A program made the position numbers and the translations under genes. The notes under the pieces are model-generated. The model saw only the letters and a program-made list of their open reading frames with translations. It made no database searches and was not told the DNA's origin. Of a stretch of DNA of 64,000 bases, positions 34,875 to 49,158 are shown one piece after another. Source of the DNA: Tetracladium setigerum (taxonomy: Eukaryota > Ascomycota > Leotiomycetes > Helotiales). The stretch is taken from contig PZJY01000005.1 in assembly GCA_031472005.1 (NCBI GenBank), positions 2,170,001-2,234,000 on the forward strand, read 5' to 3'. The first letter of the stretch is position 1. Each line of letters begins with the position of its first letter.

Positions 34875-35817
34875 ATTTCTTCTTTTCTCATTTCATTGAT
34901 TTGAAGTAAAAAAAATGAGAGAAGTTAAAAGAAAGTCGATTGGGTTTTTCAAGGCGTTTTTTATGTGGATGGAAATGGGGAATAAATTAGAGGATAACAG
35001 ATCACTTCTCATCAATCTATTGCGACTCACTATAAAGTTGCTTTGAAATAGATAAAAATATCATTCACTTCTTCTTTTGCATGTCTACCTCCTTCCATCG
35101 GTACCAAGGAAGGTACATAGATGAACATACATAGGTGTCCAACCGATTAACTTCGATTAAATGCCAAGACGAGTATGGAATCAATGAAAATTTAAAGGAA
35201 AAAAAAGATGTTCAGTACATAGGTACAAGACTGGATATATACCCAATTAGTTTGAGGTATCTACCTGGGTACCTGTGTGTCTAGGCTAGTAAGCTTAGCC
35301 TTACTCCGTACTCTTTGGCCCTTTGTTTAGTCTTTACCCTAGTAGATGAATAATTAGGTACTGTACGGACGTCCCCACTCTATACTCAGGAAAGAGGTTC
35401 CTTCCCAACAAAGAAGAAACAAATAACCTTTGCAGCTTTGCTCAAGAAAAAAAGGATCGTAAAAGTTGGATTGGTTGTACTTTATTAATTCGTAACCTAA
35501 CCCCCCCCCCCCCTACCTCAGCTACTTTAATCAACTATCTTTGAATTACTCCCCATATACGTAAAATGCATCTTTTTTCTTTTCGCAGTGGCCGCCTAAA
35601 TGAAGTCACCCCAGAGTCCAACAAAAATGCCAACGACACATACACATAACGACACACAAAGCAAACGCAAGGAGAGACAAGAAACACTAAAATAAGAGAA
35701 CGCCTCATCCAAAATCCCTGCCACCCAGAATGTATCTGCTCATCATATACACAAATGGCCAAAAACAAAAATAAATGAACAGCCTTTTTCACTAAAATAC
35801 ACCAAACCAGCTCCTTT
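34875..35817. other. Intergenic between convergent 3' ends
   Basis: Between the aminotransferase stop and the class VII chitin synthase stop. It holds 3' UTR material, GGTACC/AGGTAC-rich low-complexity patches near 35.1-35.3 kb, and the C13 run described separately. Confidence 0.45.
35501..35513 (+). repeat. Poly-C tract, 13 C
   Basis: The longest C homopolymer in the window, non-coding. Noted because C runs elsewhere in the window appear to lose single bases, so this length is not reliable. Confidence 0.9.
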
Positions 35818-38800
35818 TTACATATTGGCAAGTTCAGTATCAATCATCCTGTCCAAGAATGTTCTCCTCTCGCCCACCAACTCGGTCTGTAGTCTCTGCT
35901 CCACCAACGCACGAACCTGTTTCTTCGTGACGTTATCCAGATCGACTTCTCTCAGGCAGCTCTGAATGGCCTCTACAATCATGACATCGTCTGGGCCTGC
36001 ATTTCCTCGTTGGAAATCGAAGGTTGAGACTGGACGTTCGTTGCCTGTGCGCGCTCCGCCCGTGAAGCCGAGTTGGCTGTTTCGATTTTGGTGGAGAGGA
36101 GAGGGCGAGCCACTCATGAGATGGTCAGTGGATTGGTGCATCATCATGCTTTGTCTTTGCTGTGGGTTGTCCTGGTATGGCGATGTTGAGCGGTGGTCGA
36201 GGAGACCACCGGACATCATTGATTGGTGGCGCTGGGCGTTGTCTTGGTATGGGTTGATTGAGTAGACGGATTGACGGGGTCCGAATCCGGCTGGAGATTG
36301 GGGTGGCATATAAGGACCGCGGCTAGGGAAGCCGGTGAGGATGGTAGAGGCTGGCTTGGCGGAAGAGTACATGGATTTCATGTCGTCCATTTCGTAGTTG
36401 TCTTCGTATCCCTCGTACGTCTTCTCTACTGCAACGCCTCTGCGACCAGGGAGATTGTTGACATGTGCGTAGTCGTCCCAACGTTGAAGAGGAATGGAGC
36501 GTGGGTCGAAGCCTTCATCTTCAACCACCACCTGTTGTTTTCCGTCCTTCTCTCCAACGACAATACGGGTGTTACCCCAGCTGAAGTTGTCTTGATTCCA
36601 GAAGGAGTACAGGGGAAGGACAAATGAGAAGATAGGGAATGCCAAGATGTAGATGATCATCCACCCAATGTGTTGCCATTGTCTCTTCAAAATGAAAATA
36701 ATAGCCTGAAGACCATAGACCGCAGCAATCATAATAATCGAAAACAAGGGAAATTGACCGCCATTAGTAACCGAGTAGATGAGATATCCGATATAGACGC
36801 AGGTTGCTGGCAAGATGATGGTTCCGAAGAGATCAATAAACACGACAAATCGCATGCTGAAGCAGCAGAAGCCGCACATATCCTTGAGCCAGACCAACTC
36901 GCCCAAGTTGTGGATGGTGGAATTGATCCATCTTCTTCTCTGAGAGAGCAAGACGCTCCAGGTTTCAGGGGCCGCGGTTTGCGCATAAGCATCGGGAATG
37001 AACTTGTAAGACATGCTTGGGAAGTGCTTGGTCATCAAAGTGGTAAGGAATCGATCTTCACCCAGTGCCAGCAGATTCTTCTTGTGCAGGGTGTCGACGA
37101 AGCAATCGCTGTACTCATTGATGATGGCGTCGGCGATAATCAGGGGTTTACCTTTATCGGCAGTTCGGAGACGATACATGGTGAAACTGTTTATGTTAGC
37201 TTGGCTTGCTGAGAAGGTAAGGATTCCGGGCTACTTACCAACCGGGCAAACAGGTGACACTGCCGAAGAGAGACTCGAAAGCCTTTGCCAAATGATGGGA
37301 AATGTAATACTCGTAAACCTGAATCATAGTCCACCAAGACCTCTCCTCATTCTCAAGACTGGTTTCGCCGCAAATACCGGCAATTTTAGCATCGTTTGCG
37401 CAAGCAGCCACAAGTCTGTTCAAAGAATCCTCTCGGACACTAGTATCGGCATCAACCATCAGAAGATATTCGTAAAGTTCAGGATCTACACCAATGATGT
37501 TGTTGATCTGGTGGAACATTTCCAATTCGAGTGGAGACATGGGCGATCTGTGATGAACACGGTTGAGGAAGCTCATGAGAAGGATTTGAGAGTCTCGCTT
37601 TCCACGATTACCCGGCTTAGATTTCGACTGCTCTGATTCTTTGCCGACTTTAACGACGACGATGTAAGGGACGACATTGCCTTCGAATTCGTACAGACCC
37701 GAGTAAACCTTTCCGTAGTTGAGTTGCTCGCTGCTCTCACCGACAGATTTGAAAGGCAGCGCTGGAGGATCCATTTTGGGGTCAACACCAAGAATATCCA
37801 AAACGATCTTGGGTGTAGGTCTGTCATTGCCACCTCCAACAATCATACCGTCGCAGATAACGCATATCAACTTTCGCTTGTTGTCGTATTCAAGAGCAGT
37901 CAAGGAATCAAGAGCCTTCCTCAACGAATCTTCACCCTCTGTGTATGCTGGAACTTGGCAAATGACAAACTTATCTTGTGGAGATGGTCGCCTTTTGGAG
38001 CCGAACTGAAGCGCAGCAAAGAACTTGATCAAGATTACCGCACAAAGAATAACGGTAAATGCAAGCAAAAGATAGTTGTTGATCTGGCACTTAACAGTAT
38101 CTCTGAAATCGGGAATACCGACCGTGAAAGCGTTGTTGAAGCAGTTGAGATGGGTTGTCATTAAAGCTCGTCGAGTATTGTTGGCGGATTCATATTCACT
38201 GCTCCACTCCGAAGAAATGTCTCCGCCAGGGTTGTTTCTGATCATCTTATCAATGCCATCATCGAGAAAGTCGTAGGCAGCTAGGCCTCCCAAAAGATCA
38301 AGGGTGTAGTAATAATTGGTGAGATCGTAGACTATCCCGTCAAGAATGAACCAGTAGTGATTCTGGTCTCCTTCTGATTTGATCAGACTCCTCTTGATAA
38401 CCACGTCGCCATGATAGAATTCTTTGATTGCTGGACGGTAGTATTTTGTATACCAATTGGGATCATTCAGTTTACTCTCGGTGTAAGGATTTCCATAGCC
38501 AGATTGATGGATTGCTGTCACAAATTCCCGTGTGTTGTTGAATTGTAGGACTGTGGTATCTTCTGTGACGAGTCCCTGGCACGCAAGTACAAGTGGCGGC
38601 GAGAAGTAATCATCTAGAATCATACCTGCGAGAGGAAGCATATTCTCCCTGTCGGTCTTGATAACAGTGTCACTATGTTGAAGCTTCCAAAATTTCGAAA
38701 GATCGTAAACTTTGCCGTGAATACCAACCCAGAAGTCACTCTCTCCTTGGTGAGAAGAGAGGTCCTTGGCATCCCATGCTTTATCCTTGTTGGGACACAA

Positions 38801-41253
38801 AAGATTGCCGAAAGCGATGATCCAGAAAAGAATGAATGCGTTCATGAAGAGGATTCCGAAAACCAGTACCAGCTTTTCTCGCCAGGCCATACGAACATCA
38901 GGGCGCTTCATGCGTCCAACATAGCGCAGGACAAATGAGGGTATCCAAAAGGTCAAGGCCCAAACAAAAGCTACCCAGATTCGCCTGCTAGGAGTAAGCG
39001 AGGAGCTTTGGATTGCTTTGTGCTTGTTCATTTCCGGGTCCAAATCGTTGACGAGTTCTCCAGTCTCTGTATTGTAATAGATCTGGCCACTGATATCATC
39101 ACCTTTGTGTCCTAGACCATAGTCACCGGCACTGATATTTCTCGTGGGGGCAACTGACCGAGCCCCAAGGGCGGTAGGTGCTCTTGTGGTTGGCGGTCCT
39201 TGAATGATTTGTTCCCGGCTTCCATGTTGCGAGGCCAAATCATGCATAGACATAGCAGGAAAGAACCCGCTGTTTGGTGCTGTAGAGTACCCGGTCTCCA
39301 TTGGTACAGGAGCCAGCATGCCGAATCCTGAGATGTTCTGAGCATTTGGCTTCATATCTAGCATGCTTTCAGCCTCCCACCAAGCACTTTCCCGCATCCA
39401 AATTCGTTCTGTGCCGACAACAACCTCTCCGTTGCTCCAGCCGCGCTCCATAACCCAGCTTTCAATCCCATCTCGTCCATCTGCACAGCCTAGAACGGCA
39501 TATCGTTGGCAAAATTCTTCGATGTCAAAATCGGCTGTAAAGTCCAGGTTCTTATTCCTACGGTTTGCCCACTCGGGAAGTCGCCATGCGCGTAGTTGTC
39601 GAGAAACAGTGCCTGCAGACCAAGCAGAAGTCATAGAAGGAAGGCCGGCTAGACTGGCTGGCGACTCATCTGTTGGGTGAAGCGAGAGATGATACCAGAC
39701 GCGACTGCTACCAAGAACGGCAGGGAGATCAATGCGACCTTCTCTTCCCAAGTTGACTCCCTGTCCTTCGACCGGGAATAAAATCTGTTTCAAGAAGCCA
39801 TCATCTTCGCCCTCTCGGCCCACCTTTTCCAAGACAGCCTCTCGTCGATCCCGTTCATGTTCACGCTCTCGGCCAGCTGGTCCAGTCATTATTCCAAGAT
39901 CTGGGGCCGCATCTGCGACTGCGTTTTGCATTTCTCGAAGGACCGAGGAGCCAGCCGTGACAATCTCCACGCCATCCTCCTTCATTTCAGAATTGATGCC
40001 CTGAGTATCATCGAAAATGCCACGCATCGCTGCAGCTTTGCCTAGAGTAGGATCCGGAATCTCCAAAACAGTGATGCAAACAGTGTCGTCGTTGTCTTCG
40101 TCAGTATTTGGCGTTCGCGCACCTGGACCGCCATCCGATGACGAATCACTCTCTTTGATCCTACGCATCTCTCCAAAAATGGCCTCATTTGCCTTCAGAA
40201 TAACCCAATCAACCAGGGCTTCATATAGGCCACCGATGAGAGTCTCGCGTTCCGACGTCGAGCATTGCTTCATTAAGACATCAGGTTCAAGTCCCAACAA
40301 ACCTCCCACGTCCTCGCAAATCTCTTCCAAGGCCTCTTCGTCCAAATTGAAGCTCAGAGTATCTCCAAGCTTTAACAATCCTGCCAGCACTGAGATCAGG
40401 TTTCTATGGGCAGCTCCCTTGATTCCAATTGCCTTGAGGGACGATCGAAAGTCATCTGCAGCGGCAGCATCATCTGCAGTTGGAAGGTAGGAAGGGGGAT
40501 CGTAAGTGCCGGATTTGGCGAGCAGAGCATAGTTAGATGCTGGTTTCAATCCTAGGAATTCCCGTTCTGCGGGGTCGACGCAGATGTGAGCAGGTAGTAA
40601 AATACATCGAATGCTCGATATCCCGATTCGGCGGGTACATTCAGAAGCCCTTTCGATGTGTCGATTCCACCTTGCGAAAGAGCCAATGCAACACCGGTAA
40701 GATTTCCAGCAAGTGTCAGAGTCAAGGTTACTCCCAGAGCAGACTGTCGAGGCGTTGAAGGATTTTGCGGGAGACTGTGTGGATGAAGGGTCGCAGAGCA
40801 CTCAAAGCAGTGTATAAGCTAGTAGGAATGGCGAGGGGAAGTGTTTCGAGGAAGGGACCAAGGATCGAAGGTGTTGATTCATGTAGAGAACTGGAAGTCT
40901 GTCAGTAGATGTTGCAAATTGCTGCAGGAACATGTATACCCTAAAAAGATACATCCGTCCTCCGCACGTCTTCTAGCATGCTCCCAAGCACGAGCGGCCA
41001 GTTCACCATCAATAGAGCCCCCAACTCGACCCTCATGGTCTGGTTGTGAAGCGGTAAGCCAGGTGTTTACCACCACACTGGAACTGGCATCTAGTTTGTA
41101 TGGTTGTCCGGAAGTATAAATTGTGTGCACAGCGTTCAACAGAGTTGTTGTCGAAACCTGGGAGGACTGTTGGGCAGCTGAGATGACATTTCGGTGGGCA
41201 TTGGGAGCTGAGGAAGTGGTCGAATACATCGACATTCGATTCTGGGCCGCCAT
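35818..41253 (-). CDS. chsVII: Chitin synthase class VII (CsmB-type), short myosin-like head, two frame breaks
   Basis: Transfers GlcNAc from UDP-GlcNAc to chitin at the plasma membrane. Exons are 41253-40940, 40890-37239 and 37186-35818, 1778 aa if two bases are added. The N-terminal 700 or so residues form a myosin-motor-like domain without a P-loop (no GxxxxGK seen), as expected for class VII. Then come a cytochrome-b5-like segment, TM helices, the GT2 core (FVICQVPAYTEGEDSL, VDADTS, LGEDRFLTTL, QRRRWINST), TM helices and a C-terminal DEK-C domain. Breaks: TVS|PQNPST at the C3 run 40769-40771, and SASTP|AEREFLG at the C4 run 40571-40574. One added C each gives the expected family sequence. 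Divergent from class V. Confidence 0.93.
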
Positions 41254-43400
41254 GGTGCACGAATGCAGGTGTTGTACCTGTGTTGTCTCCTGTGTTGTTG
41301 ATCTACGAAATCCACCAACCCACACACTCTCTCTCTCCTATCCAAACGGTGTTTTGTTGAAACGTTTACAGTTGGCTGGTTTGGGTGTAGTTATACTGTG
41401 GGAATGCTTAGATATTCGAAGGATAAAAAAAGGGTCCCAGGTGGAGGGATAGTGAGTGGGATGTATGTTTGAGTGTTGGAGTTGTGTATGCTCTTGGAGA
41501 TGGCGTCGTTGACGTTCGCTGAGCAACAGACGTGCAGCGAGAGTGCAGAAAAGTGAAACGACAGGATTAAAAGTAAAGTAGCGAAGGAGAAGAAGGAAGA
41601 ATGGCCACCAGAGCGAGTGAGGTGGTACCACGAGAAGGATGTTGTACTAGAGAAGCGAGCGAGATTTAGGAAAGGGAGGAAGTAATGAGGAGGAATGAAG
41701 AAGTTCGAATGTCCTTCCAGGTGAACGAGACGAAAGTTCCTTGTTGTCGGTCTCCGGCGGTGGTCGATCATTTCTTTTTCTTTCTGTCTGAAAGCGCCCC
41801 AAAGGGCAACCGTAGAGCATGGGCACATTCAGCACCCCCTGACGCGACCATCGTATTGCCAATTCACAGCCAGGATGTGCCCACCAATACGAGCTGGCTG
41901 GCTGGCTGCTTTTAATTCGAGGCACTACATTTCGCCACTGTCTCAGTATTTCTCGGTCTTTCTAAAGTCAGTGAAGTGGTGACATTGGATAGATGGGCGA
42001 GACCAAAGCAGCGACCGGGTGTTTATTTTTATGTTGATGCATAATCGCTAGCGAGCGCGAGTCCCGGATCCACGTCCCCTGTTGGGAGCACAGCAGTATT
42101 TCTTTCTCCTTGGTCATCGTCACCGAGAGAAAATAATTTACTCCATAGGAAGGATGAATGACTTCAAGATGCAAGAAGCCAAGGCTGGGACGAGGAATCA
42201 TGCTTTTGCTGTCGTTGTGATCTCAAGATTCCCATGTTGCGGAGTAGGTAGGAATTGAGTTTGGGATTTCGGCGTCGCCTCCTGCAAAAAGACTCAAGCC
42301 GAAACAGTGGCATGTGCAGGAGAAATAAATGAGGACGATCGCATGAAGTAGCAACGAACGACCTTGAGCGCTTCTTTGCTTTGCTTGAGGCAGAAGAAGA
42401 ATCTTTGCATGACGGAAGAAGTGTACCACCCACTAACTACTACAGTACTTCTCCCGTACTCATCACTACTCTACTACTGCTCCTACAAAAGTGGTGTACG
42501 AGGCTGCGAAGGTGCCAAAGCTCGTGTTCCAAGAGGCGATGATGGCGAGAAGTAAACACACACAACTGAAGAGCAGGTGGCTCGCTTACCAAGACAACAA
42601 CAACCAACTCCTTTCTCGTGATAATGGAGAATTTCACCGCCAGTCGTGAGCAGTGCATACTGTATTTTCCATTCGCAGCTCGTCCATTCTAGAAGCAGAA
42701 GACGAAGAAAAGAAGTCGGAGAAGCAGGGAAGAAGAAGGAGAATAATTCGAAGAAGAGTTGCATGATCATAGACTCAGAGAGGTGCAGTTTTGGCGTGGC
42801 AAGTTTGTTGTTTTTGTTGATGATCTGAACTCTATCGGGTCAAGCTTGTAGTGTGGTGCCCCTGAACAGCTTGCGGGTGGCGCCCAAAAATAGACAGACA
42901 GAGCAAAAGCAGAACAGCTCCGCTACGGTCGCCCAAAAGCAATAGGTGAATGAATGAATGCATCAACAATAATCCCGACGACGCATTTCAACGACAACAC
43001 CACCCGAGCTCAGAATCTGAGAGACTTCTCCTTCCTCCTCCTCCTCCTCCTCCTCCTCATTCAACACCACACCTCGTCGTCCTCACTTTTCCTTTCCTCC
43101 GACACTCGCTCTTCTCTTCTCCCCTACGCTCGCTTTCATTAATATTGTGCAAAGAAAAGAAAAGAAGGCCATTTTCGCCAACACTTTCTTCATTGTACAG
43201 TACATATTTAAACTTCGACTGCGTTACCTGGGGGATTATTTCGCCTTGCAGCACACCATCTAAAGATTCCCCCCGACGGTTGAACGATAACAAGGACCAC
43301 ACTTCTAAGCCGTCAATCCATCCCCCTCCCCCCTATATCTCGAGAAAGTAGACCATCAATACTCGCGGGTTTCGACCCATCTTTCCATCTTTCCACCATC
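41254..43400. promoter_or_regulatory. Shared promoter of chitin synthases VII and V
   Basis: 2147 bp between two divergent chitin synthase starts. ORFs inside are small and lack family sequence. It contains pyrimidine-rich leaders for both genes and the CTC repeat listed separately. Head-to-head class V/VII pairs are conserved in filamentous ascomycetes. The spacing suggests shared control, for instance by cell-wall integrity factors, but no binding site is claimed. Confidence 0.6.
43034..43058 (+). repeat. CTC trinucleotide repeat in chitin synthase V leader
   Basis: About eight CTC units, imperfect at the left edge, some 340 bp before the class V start codon. CT-rich leaders are common in highly expressed fungal genes. 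Confidence 0.85.
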
Positions 43401-46400
43401 ATGGCTTCCAGCAACACGGGCGGCGGAGGAGCTCATTCTCAACCGTCTCTCCCTGCTCTTCCAGCACATCTGCAATCCGACACCCACCTCACAGCACACC
43501 TGGCCAGTCGATTCCATGTCTCTCTGCCCACCGCTCAGCTCTCATCGCACGCTTTAATATCACTTAATACTTACTCCTCTTCTTCGAAAGGTCCAGATGG
43601 AGCAAAGGAGGGAAGTGCAATGGGAGGTGCAGAGGAATTGGCAGAACGCGCCTGGACAAGACTTGGTGCACGCTCCGAGAACCAATCTGTGGTTTTCTTG
43701 TAATTCCCCTTATCCCTGGCTTACTGATGTGCCCGGATAGAATGCTGACTTCAAGTTAGGGGAGAATCCGGATCTGGCAAAACAACCGTTCGTTCCCATC
43801 TGCTCTCCGCTCTCCTCAGCAAGTCATCGACCCCATTGTCCACCAAGCTTTCTCTTGCAGCCTACGTCTTTGATACCTTGACAACTACCAAGACAGCAAC
43901 TACCCCTACGGCATCCAAGGCCGGCCTGTTCTTCGAACTACAATATGATACTGCCTCGTCCGTCAACCCCACACTCATTGGAGGAAAGCTCCTAGACCAC
44001 AGATTGGAAAGAAGCAGAGTAGCAGCAGTTCCAACAGGAGAGCGCAGTTTCCATGTTTTGTATTACCTACTTGCAGGCACAAGTCCCGCTGAGAAGTCAC
44101 ACTTGGGTCTGGATACAAACGGCTCTCTCTCATCTACGCACACAGGCCCGAATATAAATCGCCATTCCGCAACTGTTCAGCAAAAAAGGTGGAGGTATCT
44201 TGGGCACCCAACACAATTGAAAGTTGGAATCAATGATGCCGAAGGATTCCAATTGTTCAAGACTGCATTGCGAAAGTTGGAGTTTCCAAGGAGTGAAATT
44301 GCCGAAATCTGTCAAGTGCTAGCGAGTATTCTGCACATTGGGCAGCTCGAGTTCGAAAACAGCGAATCGACGACCCCAGGCGCAGATGACAGTGGTGGAT
44401 ATTCGCACGAAGGAGGTCAGACTGTGACGGCTGTAAAGAATAAGGATGTTTTAGCCATGATTGCCGCTTTTCTCGGAGTGAGTGCGCAGGATTTGGAGAC
44501 GACCCTTGGGTATAAAACAAAGATACTTCAGCGCGAGCGAGTCACTGTTATGTTGGATCCAAAGGGCGCGAGGAGCAATGCAGACGAGCTTGCGAGGACA
44601 CTATACTCTCTCTTGGTGGCCTACGTGATCGAAAGTATCAACAAGAGAGTCTGTGCAGTGGAGGATACAGTTGCGAACACCATCTCAATTATCGACTTCC
44701 CAGGTTTTGCCCAGCAACCCTCCACTGATTCCACTCTGGATCAGCTATTGAACAATGCCGCAACCGAGGCGCTTTACCATTTCACCCTTCAGAGCTTTTT
44801 CGAAAACAAAGCAGAGATGCTTGAGAGCGAGGAGGTTGATGTTGGTGCAACGAGCTACTTTGACAACTCGGACGCTGTTAAAGGCCTTCTCAAGCATGGG
44901 AATGGACTGCTCAGCATTTTGGATGACCAAACTCGACGGAATAGGACAGACATGCAACTTCTTGAAAGTTTTCGAAAACGATTCGAAAACAAGAACCCCG
45001 CAATCACCGTTGGAAGTGCAACGGCAAAGCTTCCAGGCAGTAATTTTGCTACTCACAATGCGTTGGCTGCTTTCACGGTCAAGCATTTTGCTGGCGAAGT
45101 TGATTACCAGGTTGCAGGTCTAGTTGAAGAGAACGGCGAGGTTATTTCGGGAGATTTGATCAATTTGATCGGCTCTACGAAGAGCGATTTCGTTGGCCAG
45201 TTATTTGGCCAAGAGGCCCTCCAAACTGTTACTCATCCACAAGAGAAATCTACGATCATGCAGGCTCAAGTCAGCTCGATGCCTTCTCGCAAGCCCAGCG
45301 TTATGCGTAAGAAGGGCCCCAAGTTGTTTGCTGCTCGCGAGAATTTCATGCCTGCAGTTGAATCTGTCGCTGGTTCGGAAGCTGGTGACGATGCCAAAAG
45401 CCAACTCCGCCGTGGTCGCAATATTGATCAAGGAGCCGCAGCACAATTTCTGTCTTCTCTTGACAATGTTACCACTTCTCTGACCGCCCAGAACACCAAC
45501 CCATATTTTGTGTTTTGCCTTAAGCCAAATGATCGCAGGATTGCCAATCAATTTGACAGTAAATGTGTGCGCACACAGATACAAACTTTTGGCATTGCGG
45601 AGATCAGTCAACGACTTCGTAATGCGGATTTCAGTCTCTTCCTGCCTTTTGGCGAGTTCCTTGGATTGGCTGATGCTGAGACCATTCTTGTTGGCAGTGA
45701 ACGAGAGAAGGCGGAGATGGTTGTCAATGACAAGAGGTGGCCTAGCAATGAAGCCAAGATTGGAAACACTGGTATCTTCTTAAGTGAAAGATGTTGGTCT
45801 GAGATCGCGAAGCTCAGTGAACGTGGTTTCACAGCCAGTCGATATCCTGCATACTCCGACAATGGCTCTGGGATGTTGACTCCAGGCGATCGTGGGTATG
45901 GAGCCTCAAAAGAAAACCTCCTAGCCCCAAGTCCTGGTCTCACTCCTTCGCCTGGATATGCTGGAGACAAGAAATCTGGATACTTCGGAAGTCACGATGT
46001 CGATGCTCGTTCTGATGCCGGCGCCTCGGCTCTGGGTCAGGGAGATATGTTCCGCAATCTCGATACTCGCGCCCAAATGGCGGAGAAGGGCAACGAAAAA
46101 ACGATGGTGGAAGTGGAGGAGGTCAAAACCAGCGCTAGTCGAAAGCGATGGATGGCTGTTGTCTGGATGCTGACATTCCTCCTTCCCGATTTCTTGATTC
46201 GTTGGATTGGGCGCATGCCCCGAAAGGACGTTCGAACCGCATGGAGAGAGAAACTTGCCATCAACATGCTTATCTGGTTCTTCTGTCTCTTCTCGGCTTT
46301 CTTTGTTGTCATCTTTCCAAAGTTGCTTTGCCCTACACAACACGTGTACAGTGCTGCTGAGCTGTCATCTTACGATGGAAAAGGCAACAATGGTGCATAT

Positions 46401-49158
46401 GTTTCCATTCGGGGTATCGTCCTTGACTTGGAGCGATTCGCCCCTGTTCATTATCCCACCGTTGTCCCTCAGAAGAGCTTGTTGAAATATGCCGGTCTCG
46501 ATGCCACCGCTTTGTTTCCAGTCCAAGTGTCTGCCCTCTGTCAAGGTGCTAATGGCGATGGCATCGATAACCGTGTCCAACTTGATTATACCTCGACCAA
46601 CACAAGTGGTTCAGCCAATGTTATTAGCAGCACCGATCTCAACATGAAATACCACGACTTCAGAGCCTTCACCAATGATAGTCGTCCTGACTGGTTCTTT
46701 GAGCAGATGAAGATGCTCAAAGGGGGTTTCAGGAAGGGAAACATTGGCTACAGTGCACAATACGTCTCTACGCTGGCAGAAAAGACAAACTCCATTGCCA
46801 TGTTAGGGGGTCGTGTATATGATTTTACCAAGTATAATCAAGGAGGTCGTAGGGTCCAGGCGCTGCCTGGAGAAAGCGAGGCAGACATTGGAGATGTCAG
46901 AACGGATTTCATGCACCCTCTTGTTGTGGACCTCTTCCGACAGAAAGCAGGCTCGGACGTGACAAAGTACTGGCAGGCATTGGCCCTCGATGACGACATG
47001 CGCAATAGAATGCAAATCTGTCTCGACAACCTCTTTTACGTTGGCAATGTTGACACTCGAAACTCAGTCAAGTGTCAATTTGCGACATATCTGATTTTGG
47101 TCATTACACTACTTTTGTGTAGTGTTATTGTGGTCAAGTTCCTGGCCGCCCTTCAATTCGGTTCCAAGAATATTCCAGAGAATCTTGACAAATTCATTAT
47201 CTGTCAGGTACCTGTTTACACCGAGGATGAAGATTCACTCCGAAGAGCTATCGACTCGGCCGCCCGAATGAAGTATGATGACAAGCGCAAGCTTTTGGTC
47301 ATTGTCTGTGATGGTATGATTATTGGTCAAGGAAACGACAAACCTACTCCACGCATCGTCCTCGACATTCTTGGTGTGTCCGAGACTGTTGACCCAGAGC
47401 CCTTGAGCTTCGAGTCGCTTGGCGAGGGTATGAAGCAACACAATATGGGTAAGGTCTATTCGGGCTTGTACGAAGTTCAGGGTCATATTGTGCCATTCCT
47501 GGTCATCGTCAAGATCGGCAAACCTTCCGAGGTGTCTCGTCCAGGAAACCGAGGAAAGCGTGATTCTCAAATGATCTTGATGAGGTTCTTCAACAGGGTT
47601 CATTACAACGCTCCTATGAGTCCTTTGGAGCTCGAGATCTACCACCAAATTCGTAACATCATCGGTGTCAATCCCACTTTCTACGAGTTCATGTTGCAAA
47701 TCGATGCAGACACGATGGTTGGGGCTGATTCGGCTGCCCGCTTTGTGTCTGCCTTCCTCGACGACACAAGGCTTATCGCAATTTGTGGTGAAACGGCCCT
47801 CTCCAACGCAAAGTCCTCCTTTGTTACTATGATCCAAGTCTACGAGTACTACATCTCTCACAACCTTTCAAAGGCATTTGAGAGTTTGTTTGGTAGTGTC
47901 ACTTGTTTGCCAGGTTGTTTCACGATGTATCGTGTCCGCGCCGCTGATTCTGGAAAACCTCTCTTCGTGAGTCGCGAAGTTGTTGAAGCATATGCAAATA
48001 TTCGTGTTGATACTCTCCACATGAAGAACTTGCTTCATTTGGGTGAAGATCGTTACTTGACAACACTTCTGCTCAAAAATCATCCTAAGTACAAGACAAA
48101 GTATCTCAACTCTGCGCACGCCTGGACTGTCGCTCCCGATTCTTGGGCTGTGTTCTTGTCCCAACGTCGACGATGGATCAACTCTACTGTGCACAATCTG
48201 ATGGAACTGATTCCTCTCAGCCAGCTCTGTGGTTTCTGTTGTTTCAGTATGCGCTTCGTTGTGTTTGTGGACTTGATCTCCACGCTCATCCAGCCTGTAA
48301 CATTGGCATTCATCATCTATTTGATCTACCAAGTTGTCGACAACACCACATACGTCCCAATCTTCGCCTTTATTCTACTGGGAGCTGTCTATGGTCTGCA
48401 AGCGTTCATCTTCATCATCCACCGTAAATGGGAGATGATTGGTTGGATGATTTTGTATATTCTCGCCATCCCAGTCTTCTCCTTCGCCCTGCCTCTCTAC
48501 AGTTTCTGGCACATGGATGATTTCTCTTGGGGTAACACTCGTGTGGTCACCGGAGAAAAGGGTCGCAAGATTGTCATTACCGATGAGGGCAAGTTCGATC
48601 CCGAATCCATCCCACACAAGAAATGGGAGGATTACCAAGCCGAGCTCTGGGATGCACAAACTCAACAAGATGATCGTTCCGAGGCTTCCGGATACTCCTA
48701 TGGCACCAAGTACCAACCTGCACAATCTGAATTCGGCTATCAATCTCGTCCAATGACACAAGTCGACATGGCCAATCACCCATACAATACTTCGCGCATG
48801 TCCTTGGCTGCATCCGATGCTCAAGGCCTCCAGGATCACAGACAGAGTCAATTCGGCGGCAGCCAATTCTTCGGACAACAGGAACTCGAGCTGAACAATT
48901 TGGCGGGGTTGCCGAGCGATGATGCCATCTTGGCGGAGATTCGAGAGATCTTGAAGCAGGCTGATCTGATGACTGTTACGAAGAAGAGTATCAAGATGGA
49001 GTTGGAGAGGAGGTTCCAGGTTCCGCTTGATGCTAGAAGAGCTTACATTAATTCTGGTATGTTTGTTAATTCTCATCCCTACCCACCCGCATCATAATCC
49101 AGCTACTAACTATTGTTTTTTTACAGCCACGGAAGCTCTGCTATCTGGTCAACTATAA
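43401..49158 (+). CDS. chsV: Chitin synthase class V (CsmA-type) with full myosin motor-like domain
   Basis: 1875 aa from exons 43401-43699, 43760-49056 and 49127-49158 (the last encodes only ATEALLSGQL). The P-loop GESGSGKT (residues about 101-108), spliced right after exon 1, shows an ATP-binding myosin-like head, which runs to about residue 760. It likely guides the enzyme along actin to hyphal tips. Following parts: TM helices (WMAVVWMLTFLLPDFLI), a cytochrome-b5-like segment, and the GT2 catalytic core (KFIICQVPVYTEDEDSL, DADTMVG, GEDRYL near residue 1529, QRRRW near 1568). Several C-terminal TM helices and a DEK-C-type end follow. All 5.6 kb of coding sequence are in frame, in contrast to the neighbour. 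Confidence 0.95.
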
